From an uncultured Sutterella sp. (lineage in GTDB: Bacteria; Pseudomonadota; Gammaproteobacteria; Burkholderiales; Burkholderiaceae_F), in the NCBI GenBank assembly GCA_905202595.1, contig CAJKSP010000051.1, positions 1-13,611 of the forward strand: 13,611 nucleotides of DNA, written 5' to 3'. Every line of letters starts with the position of its first letter. Position 1 is the stretch's first letter. Below the pieces are notes generated by a model. It worked only from the letters and a program-made list of their open reading frames with translations. It made no database searches and was not told the origin of the DNA. Both the position numbers and the translations under genes were made by a program. This document shows positions 7,046 to 12,994 of the stretch, in pieces.

Positions 7046-8044
7046 ATGATTTCACGACGACGCTTCGCCGCCATGCTGCCGCTTGGCGCCGCCTGCTTCG
7101 CAGGCTCCGGATTTTTCTCTGCCTCTGCATGGGCGCAGAAGGCAAGCCGCTCGCCCCTCCGACTGGTCGTCCCGTTTCCGCCCGGCGGCGGCGGCGATGT
7201 GCTCGCCCGCTTTGCGGCTGAACACCTCTCTCGGCGCTTAGGCCGAAAAGTATGGATCGACAACCGTCCGGGCGCCGGCGGCACCATCGGCGCAAAAGCC
7301 TCCTCAGCGGCCAAGCCCGACGGCCAGACGCTCGCCTACGTGACAAACGGCATCCTCTGCGTCAACCCGCTGCTTTACCGATCCGCCAACTTTGACGCGG
7401 CTGCATCGCTCGCACCCGTTGGGCAGCTTTCGTCCATCGGCCTCATCGGCGTGCTCAACCCAGACGCCCTCCCAGGCGTCTCCGATCTGCCAAGCCTCAT
7501 TGCCTACGCCAAAGACCGCCCCGGCGCCGTGAACTTCGCCTCTTCGGGAAGCGGCACCACGAGCCATCTTGCCGGGCTCTTCTTTGCTGAGCGCGCCGGC
7601 CTCAAGCTCGCGCATGTGCCCTATAAAGGCGGCGCCGCAGCGATTCTCGACGTGCTCGCCGGCCGCATTCCCTTCATGATCGACGTTGCGCCCAACGTGA
7701 TCGGACACATTGCCTCGGGCAAGCTCAAGGCGCTCGGCGCCGCCTCGAAGGCAAGACTTGCCGTAGCGCCCGACGTGCCTACCTTTGAAGAAGGCGGACT
7801 TTCAGGCTTTGAGCTTTCTGCCTGGGACGGCATCGCCGCGCCGCTCGGCACGCCAGAAGCAGTGCTTGATGCGCTTTCCGAGGCGCTCGCCGACATGCTG
7901 GCCGAGCCTGACGTTCGAGCGGGACTTGCCCGCAAGGGCGCGGAACCGGGTACAGGGCGCCGAGCCGACTTCTCGGCCTTCATCGCCGCCGAACGGCCCA
8001 AATGGGCATCGCTTGTCCGCGCCGTCGAAGCCTCAGCCGGCTGA
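7046..8044 (+). CDS. Bug/TctC-family periplasmic solute receptor
   Basis: A 332-aa tripartite-tricarboxylate-type (TTT) extracytoplasmic binding protein. After a signal peptide with SRRRFAA (3-9, compatible with Tat) and probable cleavage after AWA (28-30), the mature protein shows the two Bug signatures: VVPFPPGGGGDVLAR (41-55) and IDNRPGAGGTIGA (71-83). The later HVPYKGG and GDI-like/GKLKALG segments are also typical. Bug proteins bind organic acids or related small molecules. No TctA/TctB membrane genes follow, so it is an orphan receptor, as is common for this family. Divergent placement with the periplasmic oxidoreductase suggests shared substrate or regulation, but that is inference. 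The start has only a weak upstream purine stretch; no better in-frame start exists. Confidence 0.93.
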   Translation: MISRRRFAAMLPLGAACFAGSGFFSASAWAQKASRSPLRLVVPFPPGGGGDVLARFAAEHLSRRLGRKVWIDNRPGAGGTIGAKASSAAKPDGQTLAYVTNGILCVNPLLYRSANFDAAASLAPVGQLSSIGLIGVLNPDALPGVSDLPSLIAYAKDRPGAVNFASSGSGTTSHLAGLFFAERAGLKLAHVPYKGGAAAILDVLAGRIPFMIDVAPNVIGHIASGKLKALGAASKARLAVAPDVPTFEEGGLSGFELSAWDGIAAPLGTPEAVLDALSEALADMLAEPDVRAGLARKGAEPGTGRRADFSAFIAAERPKWASLVRAVEASAG

Positions 8045-8107
8045 CCGATGAAGAAAGCGCCGCAGAGCAGCGGATGCTGCCGGGCGCCGCGGCTACAATG
8101 CCCTTTC

Positions 8108-8138
8108 GGCAGCGTCCTGCACGGCGCTGCCTCTTTTT
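8108..8138 (+). terminator. Intrinsic terminator after the Bug receptor gene
   Basis: A 7-bp stem GGCAGCG (8108-8114) / CGCTGCC (8125-8131) is followed by TC and five T residues. It lies 63 nt beyond the receptor stop. A -10-like TACAAT sits just upstream (8094-8099), so the hairpin could also fall at the very start of the lipoprotein transcript and act as a leader attenuator. Confidence 0.7.
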
Positions 8139-8171
8139 GCCACCTTCTTACTCAGCGAGTCCGTCTCCACC

Positions 8172-8573
8172 ATGAAGAAGCTCAGTCTCCTCCTCGCCGC
8201 TGCGGCATCGAGCATGCTCCTCCTCGGCTGCGGGGCCACGGTCATCACCAATGTGCCTCAGCAGCAGGCCAGCGCCCCGAGCGCGAGCGCCATGCGCAAT
8301 GCCATCCGCACCGCCGCCGTCGATCGGCGCTTCCGCATCGTTTCCGACAAGCCCGGCGTCATGCGCCTCGCCTATCCGAATTCAGCGAAGGCCATGAAGT
8401 TTGAAGCGATCTTCGACGTCAAATACAGCGCTGAAGGCTTTGCCGTCGAGTATGTGTCGAGCCGAGGCCTCGACGAGAAGCCCTGCGGCGAAAACGCCGT
8501 CTGCGGCCACCGCAACATCAACAAGTGGATGCGCACGCTTTCGGGCGACATCCGCACCGCGCTCGCTCAATAA
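8172..8573 (+). CDS. Small outer-membrane lipoprotein of unknown function
   Basis: A 133-aa protein with a clear lipoprotein signal: KK at 2-3, a hydrophobic core and the lipobox LLGC with the acylated Cys at residue 20. Gly at the +2 position argues against inner-membrane retention. The mature part begins with a low-complexity Gln/Ala/Ser linker (27-40) and continues as a small mixed domain whose C-terminal half has a V.Y...GF..EY.SS..L pattern followed by HRNINKWMRTL (113-123). Two cysteines (105 and 111) could form a disulfide. The exact family is not one I can name. No good Shine-Dalgarno precedes the ATG. It lies between two terminator-like or inverted-repeat elements and is probably transcribed alone. 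Confidence 0.82.
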   Translation: MKKLSLLLAAAASSMLLLGCGATVITNVPQQQASAPSASAMRNAIRTAAVDRRFRIVSDKPGVMRLAYPNSAKAMKFEAIFDVKYSAEGFAVEYVSSRGLDEKPCGENAVCGHRNINKWMRTLSGDIRTALAQ

Positions 8574-8667
8574 AATCCGAGCATTCTGTGGCCCGGCGGA
8601 CAGCCCTGCAACAGACGCTTGCATTTTGACCGCCTGCGCTTGCTTTTTCTAACGATCTGCGCTTCAT

Positions 8668-8734
8668 CGCCCGAGTAAAGTAAAAGGCATAGGGACGGGG
8701 GCTCCTGTCCTGCTTGGTCACTTTTACTCGGGCG
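8668..8734. repeat. Imperfect long inverted repeat, 67 nt, in the spacer
   Basis: Perfect 12-nt arms (8668-8679 CGCCCGAGTAAA; 8723-8734 TTTACTCGGGCG) enclose 43 nt. An alternative inner pairing exists (TAAAAG 8681-8686 with CTTTTA 8721-8726), as does a short GGAC/GTCC helix (8693-8696, 8707-8710). There is no T-tract after it, so it is not a standard terminator. It could be a REP-like element, an RNA leader of the next gene, or an operator pair. Confidence 0.55.
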
Positions 8735-8848
8735 GAGCGCGCAAGCTTCGCCCATTTTTTTGCTGCGGCTTCCTGCCGGGAGCCCGGCCGCAAGGAGAGG
8801 CTCCGACGCGGTCCTGCGGCCGCAAGACGTCCGGATGCCAGAACAGTC

Positions 8849-9403
8849 ATGAGCAAAGAAGAAGAACTGCCGTGCATCACGCCGGCTGAATTTGCAGAAG
8901 CCGTGAAGGATGCGCCGCTCATTCAGCGGCTCGATCTGCCGCTGCCGGTGCTTAAAAGCGGACGCACAGTCTTCGGCCTCATGGTGAACGAGCTGCCGAC
9001 GCCTTGGGGGCCTGTGATCGGCGCCTTCCCCGTTTCCTGGACGGAACACTGCTTCGACGATCCCACGCCGGAGAAGCCTGCCGAGGTTGAAGTGCGCTGG
9101 CTCGCCAAGGTGCAGGTCAAGTCTGACGATCCGGAGGCCGCCGCTCGCATCCTGGCGCAGCACGGCCTCTATGATGCAGAAATCCGCCCAGGCTTTGAGG
9201 ACACTCGCACGCCGGGCTTTGAAGGCCGCACGAAAGATGCGCCCGATGGCTGGGCGCGGCTCGTCTTCGAAGACTCGGGCGAGCCGGTGAAGGACCTCTG
9301 CTGGGTGCCGCCGCTCATGCGCAACGCTTTGCGCGCAGAGCCCGACGGCACGCTTGCCGCACCGCTGCAGGCGCTTGACGAAAACGACATCTTCTGGCGT
9401 TGA
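8849..9403 (+). CDS. Conserved-looking cytosolic protein, function unknown
   Basis: I do not recognise this 184-aa protein. It has no signal peptide and no membrane segment, is acidic, and contains several Trp residues (PTPWGPV, 51-57; SWTEHCF; ELRW-like VEVRWLAKVQV near 81-91). Its balanced composition, with regularly spaced hydrophobic residues, supports a folded domain. I take the ATG at 8849: the longer frame from a TTG at 8714 would start inside the inverted repeat and add an Arg/Ala-rich tail of shadow-like composition. No Shine-Dalgarno is visible at 8849. It ends before a bidirectional terminator shared with the convergent HU gene. The antisense frame here (minus, 8567-9427) is Arg/His-rich and less credible. 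Confidence 0.65.
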   Translation: MSKEEELPCITPAEFAEAVKDAPLIQRLDLPLPVLKSGRTVFGLMVNELPTPWGPVIGAFPVSWTEHCFDDPTPEKPAEVEVRWLAKVQVKSDDPEAAARILAQHGLYDAEIRPGFEDTRTPGFEGRTKDAPDGWARLVFEDSGEPVKDLCWVPPLMRNALRAEPDGTLAAPLQALDENDIFWR

Positions 9404-9453
9404 GCGCTCGCTCGAAGGCAGACGCATCAGCCGCCTGTCCCGAAGCCAGTCAT

Positions 9454-9495
9454 GAAAAAAAGCACGGAAGGCATCATGCCGCTCCGTGCTTTTTC
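9454..9495. terminator. Bidirectional terminator between the unknown gene and hup
   Basis: An A-tract (9455-9461), an 8-bp stem (9461-9468 AGCACGGA with 9483-9490 TCCGTGCT), and a T-tract (9490-9494) give U-rich ends on both strands. The loop contains a further small GGCAT/ATGCC helix. It suits both convergent genes, which end at 9403 (plus) and 9523 (minus). Confidence 0.85.
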
Positions 9496-9522
9496 GTGTC
9501 TGAGCCGCTTCTGAAGCGCGAA

Positions 9523-9801
9523 TCAGTCGCCGTTCACCGCCTTCTTGAGAGAAGCGCCGGCCGTGAACTTCGGACGCTTGCCAGCCGGGATCTGGATCGT
9601 CTTGCCGGTGGCAGGATTGCGGCCGGTGCGGGCGCCGTACTCGGACACTTCGAACGTGCCGAAGCCGATGATCTGAACGCTTTCACCCTTGGCAAGGGCT
9701 TCAGTGACCGTGTCGCTGAAAGCCATGAGGACGCGGCCGGCTTCGGCCTTGGAGACCTCAGCCTTCTCAGCGATGGCGGCGATGAGTTCGGACTTGTTCA
9801 T
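9523..9801 (-). CDS. hup: HU-family nucleoid DNA-binding protein
   Basis: A 92-aa histone-like protein that bends and compacts DNA as a dimer. The helical N-terminal half (MNKSELIAAIAEKA, 1-14) is followed by the saddle strands with GFGTFEV (46-52), the DNA-intercalating arm with the invariant RNP (61-63), and the closing helix ASLKKAVN (83-90). Length fits HU (about 90 aa). The start is the ATG at 9801, with AGGAG (9811-9815) 9 nt upstream. A longer in-frame extension to 9876 would cross the promoter and add non-HU residues. It is monocistronic, with its own promoter and terminator. IHF subunits are a less likely reading because the sequence matches HU through its whole length. Confidence 0.96.
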   Translation of the reverse strand: MNKSELIAAIAEKAEVSKAEAGRVLMAFSDTVTEALAKGESVQIIGFGTFEVSEYGARTGRNPATGKTIQIPAGKRPKFTAGASLKKAVNGD

Positions 9802-9820
9802 AGAAGTCTGCTCCTGATAA

Positions 9821-9837
9821 AAGCCCCTTAGGGGCTT
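9821..9837 (-). promoter_or_regulatory. hup: Small hairpin in the hup leader
   Basis: A perfect 7-bp stem (AAGCCCC / GGGGCTT) with a 3-nt loop lies in the 5' untranslated region of hup, 5 nt before the Shine-Dalgarno. On the minus strand it is followed by TTTTAT, so it resembles a weak terminator. It could attenuate hup transcription or affect ribosome access. Confidence 0.5.
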
Positions 9838-9855
9838 GGTTGATAGGCGGGGATT

Positions 9856-9883
9856 ACTATAGCGGAGCGCTGACAAAACGCAA
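9856..9883 (-). promoter_or_regulatory. hup: Candidate hup promoter
   Basis: On the minus strand TATAGT (9856-9861) is a good -10 box. A weak -35, TTGCGT (9878-9883), lies 16 bp upstream. The start site would be near 9849, giving a leader of about 48 nt that carries the hairpin at 9821-9837. Confidence 0.5.
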
Positions 9884-9958
9884 ACCGTCTGTTCGGCTCA
9901 ATTGCCCTACGCGGCCGAGATTTCTGGCTCTCCGGCCCGTTCGGAGAGAACCGATTAA

Positions 9959-9973
9959 GATCATTAAATGATC
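9959..9973. promoter_or_regulatory. Perfect 15-bp palindrome, possible operator
   Basis: GATCATT-A-AATGATC is a perfect 7-1-7 inverted repeat in a locally A+T-rich patch, about 100 bp upstream of the predicted hup start site. The layout is typical for a dimeric repressor site, but no candidate regulator or target gene on the plus strand is evident. Confidence 0.35.
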
Positions 9974-10432
9974 CCTATGAAGACAGCTCTTCGACGACAG
10001 AAGACGCTGTCCGCTTCAAACGCCATCTCAAGGCTTCCCCCGGCAGCAAAGCCTGTGCCGTCCTAATTCTGAAGCAGGTGCTCTCCTATTCTCAGGCGCT
10101 TTCTATCGCTTTCATAGAACTAGTTCTTCGCAGACTGTCGCGCTGCGCCCTTTTTCTCGAAGCGGCAGGAAGCCGTCTCTACCGGAATCTCCCTAAAGCG
10201 GCAGCTGAAATTCCCTATCGCCAAGCGGCTTGCAGCCAGCAGGTCCGCGCCATTGAACCCTTGCCAAAAGCGGCAGTCCAGACAAATGCAACAATTTGTA
10301 TCTTGCTTGAAAAATCTCTCCTTCCGGAAGCTTTGACAGCGGGCTTCAGCCGATAGCAAGGGTCATGTCGGCATTGACGGCATCGGCCGCCGTTGCTGTG
10401 AAAAGCCGCTTGAAAAAGCCATCGCCCAAGCG

Positions 10433-10486
10433 AAAAAAAGCCCGGCTGCAGGCGCCGGCTCATGCCGGCAAACTGCTGCTCGGGCT
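10433..10486 (-). terminator. Intrinsic terminator of marR
   Basis: On the minus strand AGCCCG (10481-10486) pairs with CGGGCT (10439-10444), with an inner GCCGGC/GCCGGC helix (10464-10469, 10454-10459). The outer stem is followed by a run of T residues (the A-tract 10433-10439). It begins 22 nt after the marR stop codon. Confidence 0.8.
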
Positions 10487-10507
10487 GCTTGCACTAGGGC
10501 TTTGGGT

Positions 10508-11104
10508 TTAGCGCAGGCCGTCGCGATTGAGCGCGCCCTGCTGCGAGAGAATGAGCTCCTTCAAAAGCTGCGCGAGCTCGCGCTGCTTCTCTTCGGGCAT
10601 GCCCTTCATAAAGTCGTTTTCAACCTGCATATGGCTCGTGACGGCTTTGAGAGTGAGCTCCCGCCCTTCGGGGGTCGCCTTGAGAATGACGCCGCGCCGG
10701 TCTATCGGATCCGGCGTGCGCGTGACGAGGCCCTTCTCCTCCAGACGGCGGATGCGGTTCGAAAGGCCGCCGGACGTAATGAGAATCTTCGTCTGCAGAA
10801 TCTTGGGCGTGATGTTGAGCTCAGGATTGCGCACGAGAACGGCGAGCACTTCAAATTCGCCGCGCGAAAGATTGAAGCGTTCGAAATTGGCATCTACGCG
10901 GCGGGCGATGTAGTAGCCGAGGCGCACAAGCCGAGCGACGACCGGCAGTCCCTGCGCTGGGAGCTTGGGATCTTCGGCAAGCCACTCCTCTTGGAGCGAA
11001 TCCACGAAGTCCTGCAGGTCGTTCAAGGGATCCGCGCCGCGCGGCGATGGAGTTCCGGCGCTGCGGCTGGCAGCGGCCGGACGATTTATCTTCTTGGAAA
11101 GCAT
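10508..11104 (-). CDS. MarR-family transcriptional regulator
   Basis: A 198-aa winged-helix regulator. The MarR core spans about 55-190: a dimerisation helix, the DNA-recognition helix region ITSGGLSNRIRRLEEKGLV (109-127), and the wing with the family signature DPIDRRGVILKATPEGREL (132-150). MarR proteins bind palindromic operators as dimers and usually respond to phenolic or oxidative signals. A 40-residue N-terminal extension, basic at first and then acidic, is unusual for the family. It lies downstream of dsbI on the same strand but is separated by a terminator, so it has its own promoter. No Shine-Dalgarno precedes the ATG; instead a -10-like TACATT ends 6 nt before it, which suggests a leaderless message. 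Whether it controls dba-dsbI is not shown. Confidence 0.92.
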   Translation of the reverse strand: MLSKKINRPAAASRSAGTPSPRGADPLNDLQDFVDSLQEEWLAEDPKLPAQGLPVVARLVRLGYYIARRVDANFERFNLSRGEFEVLAVLVRNPELNITPKILQTKILITSGGLSNRIRRLEEKGLVTRTPDPIDRRGVILKATPEGRELTLKAVTSHMQVENDFMKGMPEEKQRELAQLLKELILSQQGALNRDGLR

Positions 11105-11110
11105 TTGGAG

Positions 11111-11138
11111 AATGTAGCAGATCGGCGCAGAGCCGGAA
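11111..11138 (-). promoter_or_regulatory. Candidate marR promoter for a leaderless transcript
   Basis: On the minus strand TGCTACATT (11111-11119) is an extended -10 element. A weak -35-like TTCCGG (11133-11138) lies 16 bp upstream of the hexamer. The A of the start codon at 11104 is 7 nt downstream of the hexamer, the usual distance to a transcription start. Confidence 0.4.
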
Positions 11139-11181
11139 GGCTGGAAATGCCTGCGCGTCCGGCAGAATCCCAGAAAAAGCG

Positions 11182-11216
11182 AAGCCCTGCCGCAGCGCAG
11201 AGCCGCAGCAGGGCTT
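11182..11216 (-). terminator. Terminator downstream of dsbI
   Basis: A 9-bp stem AAGCCCTGC (11182-11190) / GCAGGGCTT (11208-11216) has T residues on both sides: TTTT at 11215-11218 on the plus strand, and five T residues three bases after the stem on the minus strand. It lies 54 nt beyond the dsbI stop codon and before marR. Confidence 0.6.
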
Positions 11217-11269
11217 TTGGAATCCGCCGCGTCAAACGGCGTCAGGCGAATTCATCCGTTCGTAGCGCA

Positions 11270-12811
11270 TCAAGCGGCAGGCTTGAGCGTCACGATGCGG
11301 TTGCCGTCGATCACTTCGAACTGATCGCCGTCCTTCACGAGGCCGCGAACGTCCTTCAGATCCGCCGGCAGGCCGAAGACATCGGCAACGGATTCCGTTG
11401 CGAGGTCGATCGAGAAGATGACGTTGTAGTTCTTGGAAGCCATCCAGAGCTTGCCGCCTTCCTTGACCATGCCCGTGACGTAGAGCTCGCCGAGCGAACG
11501 GCCGTCCTTGAGCTTGGCAGCCGGCTCGAATTCGCCCGAAAGGAGCCAGTCCTTCTGCAGGGCCTTCATGACGACGAACTTCTTGTGGTTGCGGTTGTCA
11601 GGCAGCGTGGCGAGATAGATGTACTTCTCGTCCGAAGCGAGCGAGCCGACGTAGCTGAAGCGGGCGCGCGGGCTGCCGACGCGGGCGCGGCCGAAGCCGC
11701 CGCCGACGGCTTCGACTTCCGTGCGGCCGGCCGTGAAGTTCGGCCAGTTCTTGACGTCGTCGCCGTTCGGATTCTTGCGAACGCGCAGCAGCGACTTGTT
11801 CATGCCCATGAGCACGACGGAATCGCCTTCGCCGGCCGCAGCGCCGACGATGTCGAGAACGTTCGTCGAGAACCACGGATCCATCGCCGCGTGCACGGCG
11901 GGCGAGAGCTCGTCATTGAGGAACCAGAAGTCGTACTTCGAGGTCACGACGTATTCGCCGCGGATCTTCGAGAGCGTATTGAGCTTGGCGCTGATGCCCT
12001 TTACTTCGCGAGAATTCGCGACGGCAAGCGAGCCCGTAAGCGCCATCGGCGCATTCTTCGCGTCATGATCGAACGCAATGCCGAGCTTTTCCGCATTGGG
12101 CTTGTAGGCGAAGTCCGGATCCTTCACGTTGAAGTTGCCGAGGAAGTTGATGCCGCTCCACATGCCCTTCCAGGAGCCGTCGTCCCAATGGACGTACTTC
12201 GGATCCCAGGAGAAGCGGTACGGATCGCCCTGGCCCCAGTTGGGCGGAACGCCGGTGGACCAGAGCGCCTGGAAGGCGTTCGAGCCGACGATGAAGGCGA
12301 CGATGCCGAAGGCAACCTTCATGAAGCCCGTCATCGGACGCCACGGACGGCCCTTGAGCTCGGCGATGAGCGCATCAAAGCGCGGCGCAAAGAACGTCGC
12401 CAGGCCGAAGAGCATCACGACGCACCAGAAGACGACCTCAGCCCAGAACTGGGTGTGAAGGCCGAAGATGTCGAGGCCGAAGCCCTGACCGACGTCGCGC
12501 CAGGCGTGATTGCCGAGATGGCGGAAGGAGGAATAGAGGCCGCAGGCCGCCATGACGAGCATCATGGCGAGGTACTTGGGCTTGAAGCCGTAGCGCACCA
12601 TGAAGAGCGCCACGACGCCGATGCAGGCCATCTGCTGGCGCTGACCCCAGCAGAGCGTGCAGGGGCTGTCGCCCATGAAGTAGCCGAGGATGATGTTGGC
12701 GATGCCGACCGGAAGCAGCACGATGAGGAGGCCGCCCCAGCAGACAATGTCGTACCAGGTCTTGGCGCGCTTGATGTCGCCTTCGACGAGAGGCTTAGCG
12801 TAGTCAACCAT
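11270..12811 (-). CDS. dsbI: DsbI, DsbB-like thiol:quinone oxidoreductase with C-terminal beta-propeller
   Basis: A 513-aa inner-membrane protein. The N-terminal DsbB-like part has about five membrane spans (roughly 22-45, 60-75, 79-97, 124-144, 163-185). The first periplasmic loop holds the redox motif CTLC (51-54) followed by WGQRQQM, as in DsbB. An odd number of spans puts the rest (about 190-513) in the periplasm; its repeated Trp/Tyr-rich strands and Gly-Asp turns fit the beta-propeller typical of DsbI proteins. It should pass electrons from a periplasmic DsbA-like partner to quinones. The second periplasmic loop (98-123) has no cysteine pair; H98 and H102 lie there. AAAGGAGC just upstream of the ATG overlaps the dba stop, which indicates translational coupling. 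No DsbA gene or arylsulfotransferase is in the window. Confidence 0.93.
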   Translation of the reverse strand: MVDYAKPLVEGDIKRAKTWYDIVCWGGLLIVLLPVGIANIILGYFMGDSPCTLCWGQRQQMACIGVVALFMVRYGFKPKYLAMMLVMAACGLYSSFRHLGNHAWRDVGQGFGLDIFGLHTQFWAEVVFWCVVMLFGLATFFAPRFDALIAELKGRPWRPMTGFMKVAFGIVAFIVGSNAFQALWSTGVPPNWGQGDPYRFSWDPKYVHWDDGSWKGMWSGINFLGNFNVKDPDFAYKPNAEKLGIAFDHDAKNAPMALTGSLAVANSREVKGISAKLNTLSKIRGEYVVTSKYDFWFLNDELSPAVHAAMDPWFSTNVLDIVGAAAGEGDSVVLMGMNKSLLRVRKNPNGDDVKNWPNFTAGRTEVEAVGGGFGRARVGSPRARFSYVGSLASDEKYIYLATLPDNRNHKKFVVMKALQKDWLLSGEFEPAAKLKDGRSLGELYVTGMVKEGGKLWMASKNYNVIFSIDLATESVADVFGLPADLKDVRGLVKDGDQFEVIDGNRIVTLKPAA

Positions 12812-12826
12812 CTTCTTCTTGCTCCT

Positions 12827-12994
12827 TTAGAGATTGAGCTGGCCGAGGATGGCCGTCGAAACGTGGCCCACGTACATGAAGACGACGACGAACCAGCCGC
12901 CGACCGTCAGCCACCAGGCAAGGCGCTCCTTCTCCGGCTTGAAGATGAGGAGCAGCACCGCAATGCAGAGCAATGTAAGCTGTGCAAATTCCAT
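12827..12994 (-). CDS. dba: Dba-like small membrane protein, DsbI accessory peptide
   Basis: A 55-aa peptide that is easily missed. It has two hydrophobic helices (about 4-18 and 27-46) separated by a charged turn KPEKER (19-24), and a GGWFVVVFMYVGH segment (32-44). Its size, topology and position directly upstream of dsbI match Dba, the small protein encoded before dsbI in Campylobacter. There it is reported to be co-transcribed with dsbI, with linked translation. Its stop codon is 15 nt before the dsbI start, and the dsbI Shine-Dalgarno begins within that stop. The ATG at 12994 has only GAGAG at a long spacing. The assignment rests on context and general resemblance, not on an alignment. 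The overlapping minus frame at 12804-13010 has poor composition and is not preferred. Confidence 0.82.
   Translation of the reverse strand: MEFAQLTLLCIAVLLLIFKPEKERLAWWLTVGGWFVVVFMYVGHVSTAILGQLNL

Larger units (their letters stand above)
9884..10507. other. Gene-free stretch between hup and marR
   Basis: Over 600 bp separate the hup promoter from the marR stop codon. Two short overlapping open frames (plus 10078-10356, minus 10120-10359) lack ribosome sites and recognisable features. The stretch contains a 7-bp hairpin (9928-9934 with 9942-9948), a perfect palindrome at 9959-9973, four AAGCGGC repeats (starting 10160, 10196, 10223, 10268) and the marR terminator. It may be a decayed gene or hold a small RNA; nothing in it is decisive. 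Confidence 0.5.

Noticed and set aside
8567..9427. Minus-strand 286-codon frame opposite the unknown protein gene
   Set aside because: Its translation is Arg/His/Ala-rich, has no ribosome site and crosses the inverted repeat; the plus-strand protein has more natural composition.
9977..10066. 29-codon plus-strand ORF after the 9959-9973 palindrome
   Set aside because: No ribosome site, no hydrophobic or motif content, and its length is within chance expectation.
10078..10359. Overlapping short ORFs on both strands (92 and 79 codons)
   Set aside because: Neither has a ribosome site or family signature. The minus frame is Cys-rich only because it reads through the AAGCGGC repeats.
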